DNA from: Knoellia koreensis
Lineage (GTDB): Bacteria > Actinomycetota > Actinomycetes > Actinomycetales > Dermatophilaceae
Assembly (NCBI RefSeq): GCF_013041615.1
Contig: NZ_JABEPQ010000003.1
Span: 1-64,000, forward strand
Direction of reading: 5' to 3'
Length of the DNA stretch: 64,000 nt
Position 1 is the stretch's first letter. Every line of letters starts with the position of its first letter. Below are positions 53,848-64,000 of the stretch, piece after piece. Made by a program: the position numbers and the translations under genes. Below the pieces are notes generated by a model. The model saw only the letters and a list, made by a program, of their open reading frames with translations, made no database searches and had not been told where the DNA came from.

Positions 53848-55089
53848 TCACATCTTGCAGTCAGGCGACGGCGGTGCGTACGCCTCGCTCGCCGGGACGG
53901 TCTTGAGGACCTCTTCGTAGTCCCACTCCTCCTTGACCTGGTCCTTGCTCTTGACCTTGACCTGGTAGACGTCGTGGGTGACGTTGTGGTCGGCCGCGCG
54001 GACCTCGCCGTTGCGCAGGAAGACGTCGTTGATCTTCTTGCCCTCCAGCTGCTTCACGACGGCGTCCGCATCGTCGGTGCCGGCAGCCTGCACGGCCTCG
54101 AGGTAGTTGAACGCCGCCGAGTAGTTGCCGGCGTGCGCGAACGACGGCCGGGTGTTCGTCTTCTCCTTGAACTTGTCGGCCCACGCGCGGTTCTGGTCGT
54201 CGAAGTTCCAGTACCACGCGTCGGTGAAGACGGTGTTCTTGAACGCCTCGACGCCGAGGCTGTGGATGTCGGTGATGAACATCAGGCCGACGGCCAGCCG
54301 TGCCTTGTCGGCCATCCCGGCCTGGTTGTACTGCTTGACGAAGTTGATGAGGTCACCACCGGCCGCCATGATGCCGACGACGTCGGGGTTGGTGGAGCCG
54401 GCCTTGGTGATGAACGTCGCGAAGTTGTCGTTGGGGAACGGGGTCGCGATCTTCTGCTGCACCGTGCCGCCGGCCTTCTCGACGGCGGCGCTGAACGACT
54501 TGGTCATGTCCTGCCCGAATGCGTAGTCGGGGTAGACGATCGACCAGTTCTTCCCGCCGTCAGCGACGAGCGCGCCACCGGTGCCGGCCGCGAGCATGCC
54601 GGTGTCGTAGGCCCAGTGGAACGTGTACTTGTTGCACTGCGCGCCGGTCAGAGCGGTGGTGCCGGCACCGATGTCGATGAAGAGCTTCTTCTTGGCTTTT
54701 GCTTGTGTCGCAACGGCAAGCGCAGCCGACGAGGTCGGCACGTCGAGGATGATGTCGGCCTTCTGGCGGTCGTACATCTCCTGCGCCTTGGTGTTGGCGA
54801 TGTCCGGCTTGTTCTGGTGGTCGGCGGTGATGATCTCGATGTTCTTGGCGACGGCCTTGTCGCCGTACTTGGCCTTGTAGTCGTCGACCGCCATCTGGAT
54901 CGCGACCTTGGAGTTGGGGCCGGACAGGTCCTTGTAGACGCCCGACTGGTCGTTGAGCAGGCCGAGGACGACCTTGTCGTCGCTGATCTTGCCGCCGCCG
55001 GAGCTGGGCCCGCCGGACCCGCACGCTGCGAGCACGAGACTGCCTGCGACGGCAGAGGCCGCGAGGGCCAGGGACTTGTTTCGGTGCAT
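53848..55089 (-). CDS. livJ: Substrate-binding lipoprotein of the Liv transporter
   Basis: 413 residues. The signal peptide ends LAACGSGG with a lipobox Cys, so it is a lipoprotein. The periplasmic-binding fold starts KVVLGLLNDQSGVYKDLSGP and contains IVYPDYAFGQDM and AHAGNYSAAFNYLEAVQ, as in Peripla_BP_6 proteins. AGGAG lies six bases before the chosen ATG. It captures the substrate for LivH/LivM; binding-site identity cannot be read here. Confidence 0.9.
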   Translation of the reverse strand: MHRNKSLALAASAVAGSLVLAACGSGGPSSGGGKISDDKVVLGLLNDQSGVYKDLSGPNSKVAIQMAVDDYKAKYGDKAVAKNIEIITADHQNKPDIANTKAQEMYDRQKADIILDVPTSSAALAVATQAKAKKKLFIDIGAGTTALTGAQCNKYTFHWAYDTGMLAAGTGGALVADGGKNWSIVYPDYAFGQDMTKSFSAAVEKAGGTVQQKIATPFPNDNFATFITKAGSTNPDVVGIMAAGGDLINFVKQYNQAGMADKARLAVGLMFITDIHSLGVEAFKNTVFTDAWYWNFDDQNRAWADKFKEKTNTRPSFAHAGNYSAAFNYLEAVQAAGTDDADAVVKQLEGKKINDVFLRNGEVRAADHNVTHDVYQVKVKSKDQVKEEWDYEEVLKTVPASEAYAPPSPDCKM

Positions 55090-55122
55090 GTCCACTCCTG
55101 GTTGGGGATGCGTTCTTTGGCA

Positions 55123-55136
55123 GGTATGCCGCGTGG
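55123..55136. repeat. GGTATGCCGCGTGG, single copy
   Basis: One arm of the dispersed repeat, between livF and livJ. No inverted partner nearby. Confidence 0.75.
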
Positions 55137-55183
55137 CTGGGTCTGTGCGGCCGGCCGGTCGGCGCCCGGTCGGCGTTGGTCCG

Positions 55184-55918
55184 TTACATGCCGAGGTACT
55201 CCAGCAGCTCGGTGGTGCGTTCCTGGAACGAGTCGTTGTCGAGGGACTCGACCACCCGCCCCTGGGCGAGGAGGTAGTGCCGGTCGGCGACGGTGGAGGC
55301 GAACTTCACGTTCTGCTCGACGAGCAGCACGGACACGCCCTGGTCCTTGATCTGGCGGATGATCTCGCCGATGCGCTGCACGATGACGGGGGCGAGGCCC
55401 TCGGACGGCTCGTCGAGCAGCAGCAGCCGTGACCCCATGCGCAGGACGCGGGCGATGGCCAGCATCTGCTGCTCTCCACCGGAGAGCTTGGTGCCGGGGA
55501 AGTCCCGGCGTTCGTGCAGCACCGGAAACTGCTCGTAGACCTGCTCGACACTCCACGCATCCGACCCGGTGACCGGTGGCAGCTGGAGGTTCTCGGCGAC
55601 CGAGAGGGTGGAGTAGATGCCACGGTCGTCGGGCACCCAGCCGATGCCGGCGCGGGCCCGCTTATCGGGGGACGCCTTGCCCAGGTCGGTGCCGTCCCAC
55701 GAGACGCTGCCCTGGACCTGCCGGTGCAGGCCCATGACCGAACGCAGCAGCGTCGTCTTGCCCGCGCCGTTGCGGCCCACGAGGGTGACGACCTCGCCCG
55801 GGGCCACGGTCAGGTCGACGTCGGACAGGACGCGGGCCTCGCCGTACCAGGCCGACAGCCCGGACAGCTCCAGCGTGGAACCCGTTGCAGCAGTGCGCTT
55901 CTCGGTCATCGTGATCAT
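55184..55918 (-). CDS. livF: Branched-chain amino-acid ABC transporter ATPase, LivF type
   Basis: 244 residues. Walker A GRNGAGKTTLL, signature LSGGEQQMLAIARVL and Walker B LLLLDEPSEGLAP. The LivF-type C-terminus is short. The ATG overlaps the livG stop by four bases, so the two ATPases are made together. Confidence 0.93.
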   Translation of the reverse strand: MITMTEKRTAATGSTLELSGLSAWYGEARVLSDVDLTVAPGEVVTLVGRNGAGKTTLLRSVMGLHRQVQGSVSWDGTDLGKASPDKRARAGIGWVPDDRGIYSTLSVAENLQLPPVTGSDAWSVEQVYEQFPVLHERRDFPGTKLSGGEQQMLAIARVLRMGSRLLLLDEPSEGLAPVIVQRIGEIIRQIKDQGVSVLLVEQNVKFASTVADRHYLLAQGRVVESLDNDSFQERTTELLEYLGM

Positions 55919-56682
55919 CCCGCCTGTCCGAGGTAGGCGGTGACGACCCGCTCGTCGGTGCGCACCTGGTCGTAGGTGCCCTGCGCGAGGACCTTGCCCG
56001 ACTGGAGCACGGTGACGGTGTCGGCGAGCGACCCGACCACGTGCATGTTGTGGTCGACGAAGACGACGGTGCGTCCGGCGGACACCTTCTTGACGAGGGC
56101 GATGGTGCGGTCGACGTCCTCGAGCCCCATGCCTGCCGTGGGCTCGTCGAGCAGCAGCAGCTTGGGGTCGAGGGCCAACGCCAGCGCCAGCTCGAGGGCG
56201 CGCTTCTGCCCGTAGGCGAGCGACCCGGCATACGCACCGGCTCGGTCGGCCAGGCCGACCTCACCGAGCAGCGCCATCGCGCGCTCACGGAAGCGACGCA
56301 TCTGCCCGGCCGAACGCCAGAACCGGTAGCCGAGTCCGGTGGGTGAGGCGAGCGCGAGCTCGACGTGGTCGACGACGCTCATCTGGTCGAACAGGCTGGT
56401 GATCTGGAACGAGCGCGCGACGCCCAGGTGGGCGATCTGCTCGGGCTGCTGGCCGGTGATGTCGCGGCCGTCGAAGCGGATCGTGCCCGACGTGGGGGTG
56501 AGAAACCCGGTGAGCAGGTTGAACAGGGTGGTCTTGCCGGCGCCGTTCGGGCCGACGAGCGCGTGGACCGTGCCCTGCTCGACGGCCAGGTCGACCTCAC
56601 TGACGGCCCGGAAGCCGCGGAACTCCTTGGTGAGGGCGCTGGTCTCCAGCAGCGGGGACACGCGTGCGTCCGGCACCGGCAC
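55915..56682 (-). CDS. livG: Branched-chain amino-acid ABC transporter ATPase, LivG type
   Basis: 255 residues. Walker A GPNGAGKTTLF, the LivG insertion GVARSFQITSLFDQMSVVDH, signature LAYGQKRALELALAL and Walker B LLLLDEPTAGMG. GTG start. First gene of the operon livG-livF-livJ-livH-livM. Confidence 0.93.
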   Translation of the reverse strand: MPVPDARVSPLLETSALTKEFRGFRAVSEVDLAVEQGTVHALVGPNGAGKTTLFNLLTGFLTPTSGTIRFDGRDITGQQPEQIAHLGVARSFQITSLFDQMSVVDHVELALASPTGLGYRFWRSAGQMRRFRERAMALLGEVGLADRAGAYAGSLAYGQKRALELALALALDPKLLLLDEPTAGMGLEDVDRTIALVKKVSAGRTVVFVDHNMHVVGSLADTVTVLQSGKVLAQGTYDQVRTDERVVTAYLGQAG

Positions 56683-56835
56683 CTCCTCGTGCGGCAGGGC
56701 GACGAGCAGGGGGTCCCGTCGCGGTTCTGCGCAACCCTAGGCCCGCCGGGTGGTGGGCGCACATGGAACGAGCACCCACACCCTGCGCAAGTTAGATGTC
56801 TGAGGACTACATGCTCTGGGCAGCCATCCGGGGCC

Positions 56836-58314
56836 CTAGAGGTACGGCGCCCAGCCACTGCTCACGGTGACCGCCGGGGCGAAGGTGCCGTTGCCGCGAC
56901 CCTTGTAGATGCGCAGCTTGCCGTCCATCGTGATGGCGCCGAGGTCGCCGCGGCCATCGCCCGACAGGTCCCGCGCGTAGAAGAGGCCGCCCAGGCCGCC
57001 CCACCCGGCCGACACCTTGCGGCGGGTGGAGAAGGTGCCCTTGCCGGTGCCCGGGTAGATCCACAGCACCCCTGCGGCGTCCACCGCGAACAGGTCACTG
57101 CGGCGGTCGCCGGTCACGTCCCCGCTGGCGAAGACCGACTGCATGGTCTGCCACCCACGCCCGACGAACACGCCCTTGGAGTACGACGCCTCGGTGGAGG
57201 TGGACCGGTAGAGGTAGAGGCTGCCGGTCGAGGTCACGGCGACGACGTCGGCGCGTCCGTCACCGGTGAAGTCCGCGCTGCCGTCGATGAAGCGGGTCGG
57301 CCACGCGCCCTGGGGACGCACCCCGACGCCGAAGGTCGACCGGCCGGTGCGCTCGACCACGACGCCTTCGAGGCCGTTGTCCCAGGAGCGCTGGGCGAGG
57401 AAGGAGGTCTTTCCGAAGTACTTGTACCCGGGGTACACCCGGTAACCGGCACCGTACTCCGAGACCCTGGTGTACGGCGCGAACGTCATCGCACCCTTGC
57501 CGCGGTACAGCCGCTCCTCGCGGTTCGGCAGCTGTGCGAACAGGTCCATCTTCCGGTCACCGTTGACGTCACCGGCGGCGAACACGTTGCCGGAGATGAG
57601 GGGGGTCGCGGATGCGCTCCTGCCCGGCCCCGGACCCACGCGGCTCTGGGCGACCACGGTGAAGGTGTATGGCGTGGCGTTCTTGAGCCCGGTGACGACG
57701 ACCGAGCGGTCCGCAGACCCGATGCCGGGTATGTCGATGACGCGCCCGCCCGGGTTCACCGTGACCTTGTACCCGGTGATTCCCGGCGCCTCGTTGGTCC
57801 CTACGGACCAGGAGACGACCGCGGACTGCGGACGTGACCGGGCGACGACCGTGGGCGCATTCGGGGTGACGGTCAGGTCCAGCGCGGCGAGGTCGAGGGT
57901 ATGCCGTCCGCTCACCTGCGTGCCGTAGATGCGGATCGTGCCGTCGCGCCAGTACTGCGCCTCGACGCCCTGCCCGTCCATCACACTGACCTTCTCCGCG
58001 GTCAGCTGCCCGGGCCACCCGCCGTCGCTCAGCCGCGCGGAGAACGACCCCGCCAGCGGAAGCGTCGACGCGCCCAGGTCAGGGCCCCAGGAGTTGTCGG
58101 TGCGGGAGTAGCTGATCGCGACTGACTCGAGGCCAGCGGCGTCGTCCTCCACGGCATACGACGTCTTGATCAGCTCTGCGGCGCGCAGGGTCTGCCGGTC
58201 CACGGAGATGGACTTCAGCACCGGCGGGGTCGCGGCCGTCGCCGGAGCGGCGGCGACGAGGCCGGTGAGCAGGGCAGCGGCAAGTGTCGCTGCCAGCGCG
58301 CGCAGACGTGACAT
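56836..58314 (-). CDS. Secreted FG-GAP/VCBS-repeat protein with fibronectin III domain
   Basis: 492 residues. A signal peptide ends near AAPATAA (residue 28). A beta domain follows, then a fibronectin type III domain (about 155-245), and a set of FG-GAP propeller blades (about 245-492) with calcium-type motifs GDVNGDRKMDLF, DFTGDGRADVVAV, GDVTGDRRSDLFAV and RDLSGDGRGDLGAI. Likely an extracellular adhesive or carbohydrate-related protein; no catalytic site seen. Single gene. Confidence 0.88.
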   Translation of the reverse strand: MSRLRALAATLAAALLTGLVAAAPATAATPPVLKSISVDRQTLRAAELIKTSYAVEDDAAGLESVAISYSRTDNSWGPDLGASTLPLAGSFSARLSDGGWPGQLTAEKVSVMDGQGVEAQYWRDGTIRIYGTQVSGRHTLDLAALDLTVTPNAPTVVARSRPQSAVVSWSVGTNEAPGITGYKVTVNPGGRVIDIPGIGSADRSVVVTGLKNATPYTFTVVAQSRVGPGPGRSASATPLISGNVFAAGDVNGDRKMDLFAQLPNREERLYRGKGAMTFAPYTRVSEYGAGYRVYPGYKYFGKTSFLAQRSWDNGLEGVVVERTGRSTFGVGVRPQGAWPTRFIDGSADFTGDGRADVVAVTSTGSLYLYRSTSTEASYSKGVFVGRGWQTMQSVFASGDVTGDRRSDLFAVDAAGVLWIYPGTGKGTFSTRRKVSAGWGGLGGLFYARDLSGDGRGDLGAITMDGKLRIYKGRGNGTFAPAVTVSSGWAPYL

Positions 58315-58401
58315 GGTTCCCCCAGTGTGCGGATGTTGAGCGCACCCTAGGCCCTGGAGGCCCGGTCGCGCGCGCGATCGGGGAAGAACCGCCCGAACGG
58401 C

Positions 58402-59766
58402 TCAGTGCCAGCGCTGCGGGTCGACCCCACCCGGCACGTCAGCCTCCGGGTCGTACGGCGTACGGGTGAACCTGAACGACCCGAGGTCGAGGTGGCTGAC
58501 GCTGCTATCGGGTCGGCGAACGACCTGCAGCGGCTCACCCTCGTGGTAGCCGTCGAGCCCGACCCAGCCGTCGCCCTCCGGCCGGAACCGGGACCCGCGC
58601 GCCGTGCCCGGCTCGCCGAGGACGAGGTGCCCTTCGGGCGCCAGTCGCAGCCGGTATGCCGTGGTGCCCCAGTACCAGTCCCCCACCAGTTCCAGTGTGG
58701 TCGCCTGCTCGGCATCCGGGACCCAGGGTTTGGGCCGCACCGGCTCGTGCTCGCGCAGGATGGTGAGCAGCTCGGACGACAGGTTGGGCGACATGCCGGA
58801 GGTCGCGTTCGCGAAGACCACGACGCCGTCACCGGTCTCCCGGTCCACCCGCAGCCCGGCGAGGAAGCCGGGCATCGAGCCGCCGTGGCCGGCATACCGG
58901 CGCCCGTCGAGGTTCCACACCTGCCAGCCGAGGCCGTGCGCGGACGTCCACGCCTGGCCGGGACTGTCGTTGACCGCGATGGGCAGGAGCATCTCCTCCA
59001 GGGTCGCGGCGTCGAGCAGCCCCTCGGTGCGGCCCCCGAGGAACGCCGCCCAGCGGGTGAGGTCCTCCACCGTGGACCACAGTTGTCCTGCCGGAGCCAT
59101 CGACACCGCGTCGTGCTCCGGCTCGACGTGGAGCAGGTCGGCGAGCGGGTGCACGCCCCACCCTGCCGCAGCCGGTGGCACCGGGCGCGGCGTCGTGCGC
59201 GACATGCCCAGCGGCACAAGGAGACTCGTCCGCACCGCCTCGTGCCACGGCACGCCGCGCAGCCGGGCTACGACCTCGCCCAGTACGGCATACCCGACGT
59301 TGGAGTAGTGGAACCGCGCTCCGGGACGGAACCGCAGCTCCGGCCGGCTCGCGAGCAGGCTCTCCCAGTCGCCGCCCTCGACGCGTTCCCACCACGGCCC
59401 CGATGTCTCGGCTGGCAGACCTGAGGTGTGTGAAAGCAGCTGTGCCGCAGTGCAGTTCGCGAATGAGGCACCCGAAGTGTCAGGCAGCACCGAAGACACC
59501 GGGTCATTCAGGGCGAAGGCACCCTCGTCCCGTAGCCGCATCACCTCGACCGCCACGAACGTCTTGGTGATCGAGCCGATCCGGTACTGCGTGCCTGCGT
59601 CCACCGCCTCCCCGTCAGCCCGACCGGTCGTGGTGCCGACCGCATCGGACCACACCAGCTCACCGTCGCGCACCAACCCGGCGGCAACGGACGGAAGTCG
59701 TTGTCCCGCTTGCTCCTTCGCCAGTCGCAGACCGAGCCGGTCCACGACGTCCGGGCGCAGCGGCAT
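58402..59766 (-). CDS. Serine hydrolase, beta-lactamase class C-like
   Basis: 454 residues. The S-x-x-K motif is SITK (Ser65, Lys68), the Y-x-N motif is YSN near residue 154, and GHGGSMPGF supplies the third, HGG element. A C-terminal beta-barrel domain of about 110 residues follows (EQATTLELVGDWYWG). No signal peptide is seen, so it appears cytoplasmic. Family members include D-aminopeptidases, esterases and beta-lactamase-like enzymes. It ends 36 bases from no other gene and starts five bases after the topA stop. Confidence 0.88.
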   Translation of the reverse strand: MPLRPDVVDRLGLRLAKEQAGQRLPSVAAGLVRDGELVWSDAVGTTTGRADGEAVDAGTQYRIGSITKTFVAVEVMRLRDEGAFALNDPVSSVLPDTSGASFANCTAAQLLSHTSGLPAETSGPWWERVEGGDWESLLASRPELRFRPGARFHYSNVGYAVLGEVVARLRGVPWHEAVRTSLLVPLGMSRTTPRPVPPAAAGWGVHPLADLLHVEPEHDAVSMAPAGQLWSTVEDLTRWAAFLGGRTEGLLDAATLEEMLLPIAVNDSPGQAWTSAHGLGWQVWNLDGRRYAGHGGSMPGFLAGLRVDRETGDGVVVFANATSGMSPNLSSELLTILREHEPVRPKPWVPDAEQATTLELVGDWYWGTTAYRLRLAPEGHLVLGEPGTARGSRFRPEGDGWVGLDGYHEGEPLQVVRRPDSSVSHLDLGSFRFTRTPYDPEADVPGGVDPQRWH

Positions 59767-59771
59767 ACGGC

Positions 59772-62534
<2,763 letters not shown>

Positions 62535-62878
62535 AGCTCTACCTGCCGTCCTGCTCCCATGTGCAGCGGATTCGTCGCTACTCGGACATGGCAACGCCAC
62601 AGACGGTAACCCAAGGCGTCAAGTGCGCCGCCATCGGGAGCCGGCCACGCGGCATACCCGTCTTGTCGCCCTGACCGTCCGCCACGGTATGCCGCGCTCT
62701 GACGACTTCGTGACCAACGCCGGGGGCGTTGTTCTCCCGGCATTCACCCCCGGCCGGTGACCGCGCCAATGTTCCGAGTCCGTTTCCTCCCCGTTTGCCG
62801 GTTGGGCGACACCTCGTGGCCGGCCCGCTCGTAGGTTCCTGACGCGGTTTTCACCTGGTCAGGAGGCGGGAGACGGAC
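62535..62878. other. 344-bp divergent region with repeat pair
   Basis: Between topA (leftward) and the ABC gene (rightward), so it holds both promoters, not resolved by eye. It carries CCACGCGGCATACC at 62645-62658 and the partial partner GGTATGCCGCG at 62687-62697, an inverted pair with a 28-base loop. CAGGAGGCGGGAG about ten bases before 62879 is a strong ribosome-binding site for the ABC gene. Confidence 0.6.
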
Positions 62879-63904
62879 ATGGGACGAAGCACGGCAGTCC
62901 GTGCGCGCGCGGTGACCAAGACGTTCGGGGACGTGGTCGCCCTCGATGCCCTCGACCTCGATGTCGAGGCCGGCCAGATCCACGGCCTGGTCGGACCGAA
63001 CGGGGCCGGCAAGACGACGCTGCTCGGGCTGCTGCTCGGCCTCGTCTCGGCGGACTCGGGCAGCCTCGAGGTGCTGGGCACGTCGCTCGACTCCGGCCTG
63101 GCCACGGCCGACGGGGTCGCGGGCTTCGTCGACGGCCCCGGGCTCTATCCCTCGCTCACCGCACGCCAGAACCTGCGCTCGGTGGTCCAGCTGCGCGGGC
63201 AGCGCGACCGACACGGCGACGTCGACGACGCCCTGGCGCGGGTCGGCCTGCAGGAGGTCGCCGACGATCCCGTGCGTGGCTTCTCGCTCGGCATGCGCCA
63301 GCGGCTCGGCCTGGCCGCGGCGCTGTTGAGCGACCCGCGGCTGCTCGTGCTCGACGAACCCGCCAACGGGCTCGACCCGGCCGGCAAGCGCCAGGTCCAC
63401 CGCGTGCTGACCGACCTCGCCGAGGCGGGCACCACGGTCGTGCTGTCCAGCCACCGGATGGACGACCTCGCCGCACTGTGCACCGACGTCACGCTGCTGG
63501 CGACCGGACGCATGGTGTTCTCCGGACCGCCGAGCAAGCTGGCGGTCGAGGGAGGCCTCCTCGACTACCGCCTCCTCACCTCCGACCAGGAGGGCGCCCG
63601 CCGGGTCGCGGAGGCGACGGCCGGCCTGCGGGTGGTCAACGCCCGGGAGACGTTGGGACTGGCCGACCTCCGCTCACTCGTCGTCCGGGGTCACGAGTCG
63701 GCGCTCGACACCCTCATCGTCGGCCTCGTCAACCAGGGCATCGCGATCCGCGAGCTGGCGCCGACCATCCCGCCGCTCGAGGCGGCCTTCCTCGCCCTCA
63801 CCGGTGCGGACACCAGCGACTACTTCCCCGAGGACGACCCCGCCGGCGCCGCCGACGCCACCGGTTCCCCGAGCACCAGGACCCTCGAAGGGGCTGCCCG
63901 ATGA
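62879..63904 (+). CDS. ABC exporter ATPase
   Basis: 341 residues. Walker A GPNGAGKTTL (39-48), signature FSLGMRQRLGLAAALL and Walker B LLVLDEPANGLDP identify a DrrA/CcmA-type ATPase with a C-terminal extension of about 110 residues. The ATGA overlap with the following permease gene implies an ABC-2 exporter. Likely drug or lipid export; the substrate is unknown. Confidence 0.92.
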   Translation: MGRSTAVRARAVTKTFGDVVALDALDLDVEAGQIHGLVGPNGAGKTTLLGLLLGLVSADSGSLEVLGTSLDSGLATADGVAGFVDGPGLYPSLTARQNLRSVVQLRGQRDRHGDVDDALARVGLQEVADDPVRGFSLGMRQRLGLAAALLSDPRLLVLDEPANGLDPAGKRQVHRVLTDLAEAGTTVVLSSHRMDDLAALCTDVTLLATGRMVFSGPPSKLAVEGGLLDYRLLTSDQEGARRVAEATAGLRVVNARETLGLADLRSLVVRGHESALDTLIVGLVNQGIAIRELAPTIPPLEAAFLALTGADTSDYFPEDDPAGAADATGSPSTRTLEGAAR

Positions 63905-64000
63905 CGACCACCCTCGACAACCGCACCACCAGCAGCGGGGGCGGCAGTCTCCCGCCCGCGCGGGTGGCCCACGTCACCCTCGCGCAGGTCTACCGGTTCG
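63901..64000 (+). CDS. ABC-2 permease, N-terminal fragment (cut by the window)
   Basis: Only the first 33 codons are visible (start MTTTLDNRTTSSGGGSLP, then VAHVTLAQVYRF). The cytoplasmic opening before the first helix fits an ABC-2 permease. Its ATG overlaps the ATPase stop by four bases. Confidence 0.7.
   Translation, partial: MTTTLDNRTTSSGGGSLPPARVAHVTLAQVYRF

Overview
The window is high-GC actinobacterial DNA. Gene content to the right of about 38.8 kb (topA, tmk, holB, a liv-type ABC transporter, a DUF222/HNH protein, an LCP protein, a sortase-E-type LAxTG surface protein) suggests a member of the Intrasporangiaceae or a close relative. That placement is inference from gene families, not from a marker gene.

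The window divides at a tRNA-Thr(CGT) near 38.8 kb. Left of it lies a mosaic of mobile and accessory DNA. It runs in order: an IS3-type transposase end; a plasmid-style primase-polymerase/ArdC pair; an AraC regulator; a complete kdp potassium-uptake operon (a 31-codon membrane ORF, then kdpFABCDE) with a membrane-protein gene behind it; a three-gene overlapping operon of proteins that look like stripped-down metabolic enzymes; a small membrane protein; an IS256-family element; a C5 cytosine methyltransferase with a second ORF nested out of frame; a MobF relaxase-helicase and a membrane protein; an AAA ATPase/subtilisin pair that matches the IetAS anti-phage type; and a tandem-HTH protein. From 26.4 to 36.4 kb there is a nine-gene acyl-CoA degradation cassette (one gene frameshifted) under a divergent TetR regulator. 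An excisionase-like gene and a tyrosine integrase follow, pointing at the tRNA-Thr, which makes the tRNA the likely attachment site and the boundary of the accessory DNA.

Right of the tRNA the genes read as core genome: a TAP-like lipoprotein hydrolase, holB-tmk, a LAxTG surface protein, an LCP ligase, an SRPBCC-ArsR pair with two matching operators, a TipA-like MerR regulator with an MFS exporter and divergent TetR regulator, a GNAT acetyltransferase, an HNH protein, livGFJHM, an FG-GAP protein, a serine hydrolase, topA, and an ABC exporter that runs off the end.

Two sequence signals separate the halves. The 14-mer GGTATGCCGCGTGG occurs eight times right of the tRNA, always between genes and at two loci as a long perfect hairpin. 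Its core, GGCATAC, occurs about 25 times to the right and about 3 times to the left, by eye count.

The best candidates for something undescribed are the LysA-like/SDR-like three-gene operon (12.3-14.0 kb), the nested ORF with its own ribosome-binding site inside the methyltransferase, and the dispersed GGTATGCCGCGTGG hairpins.
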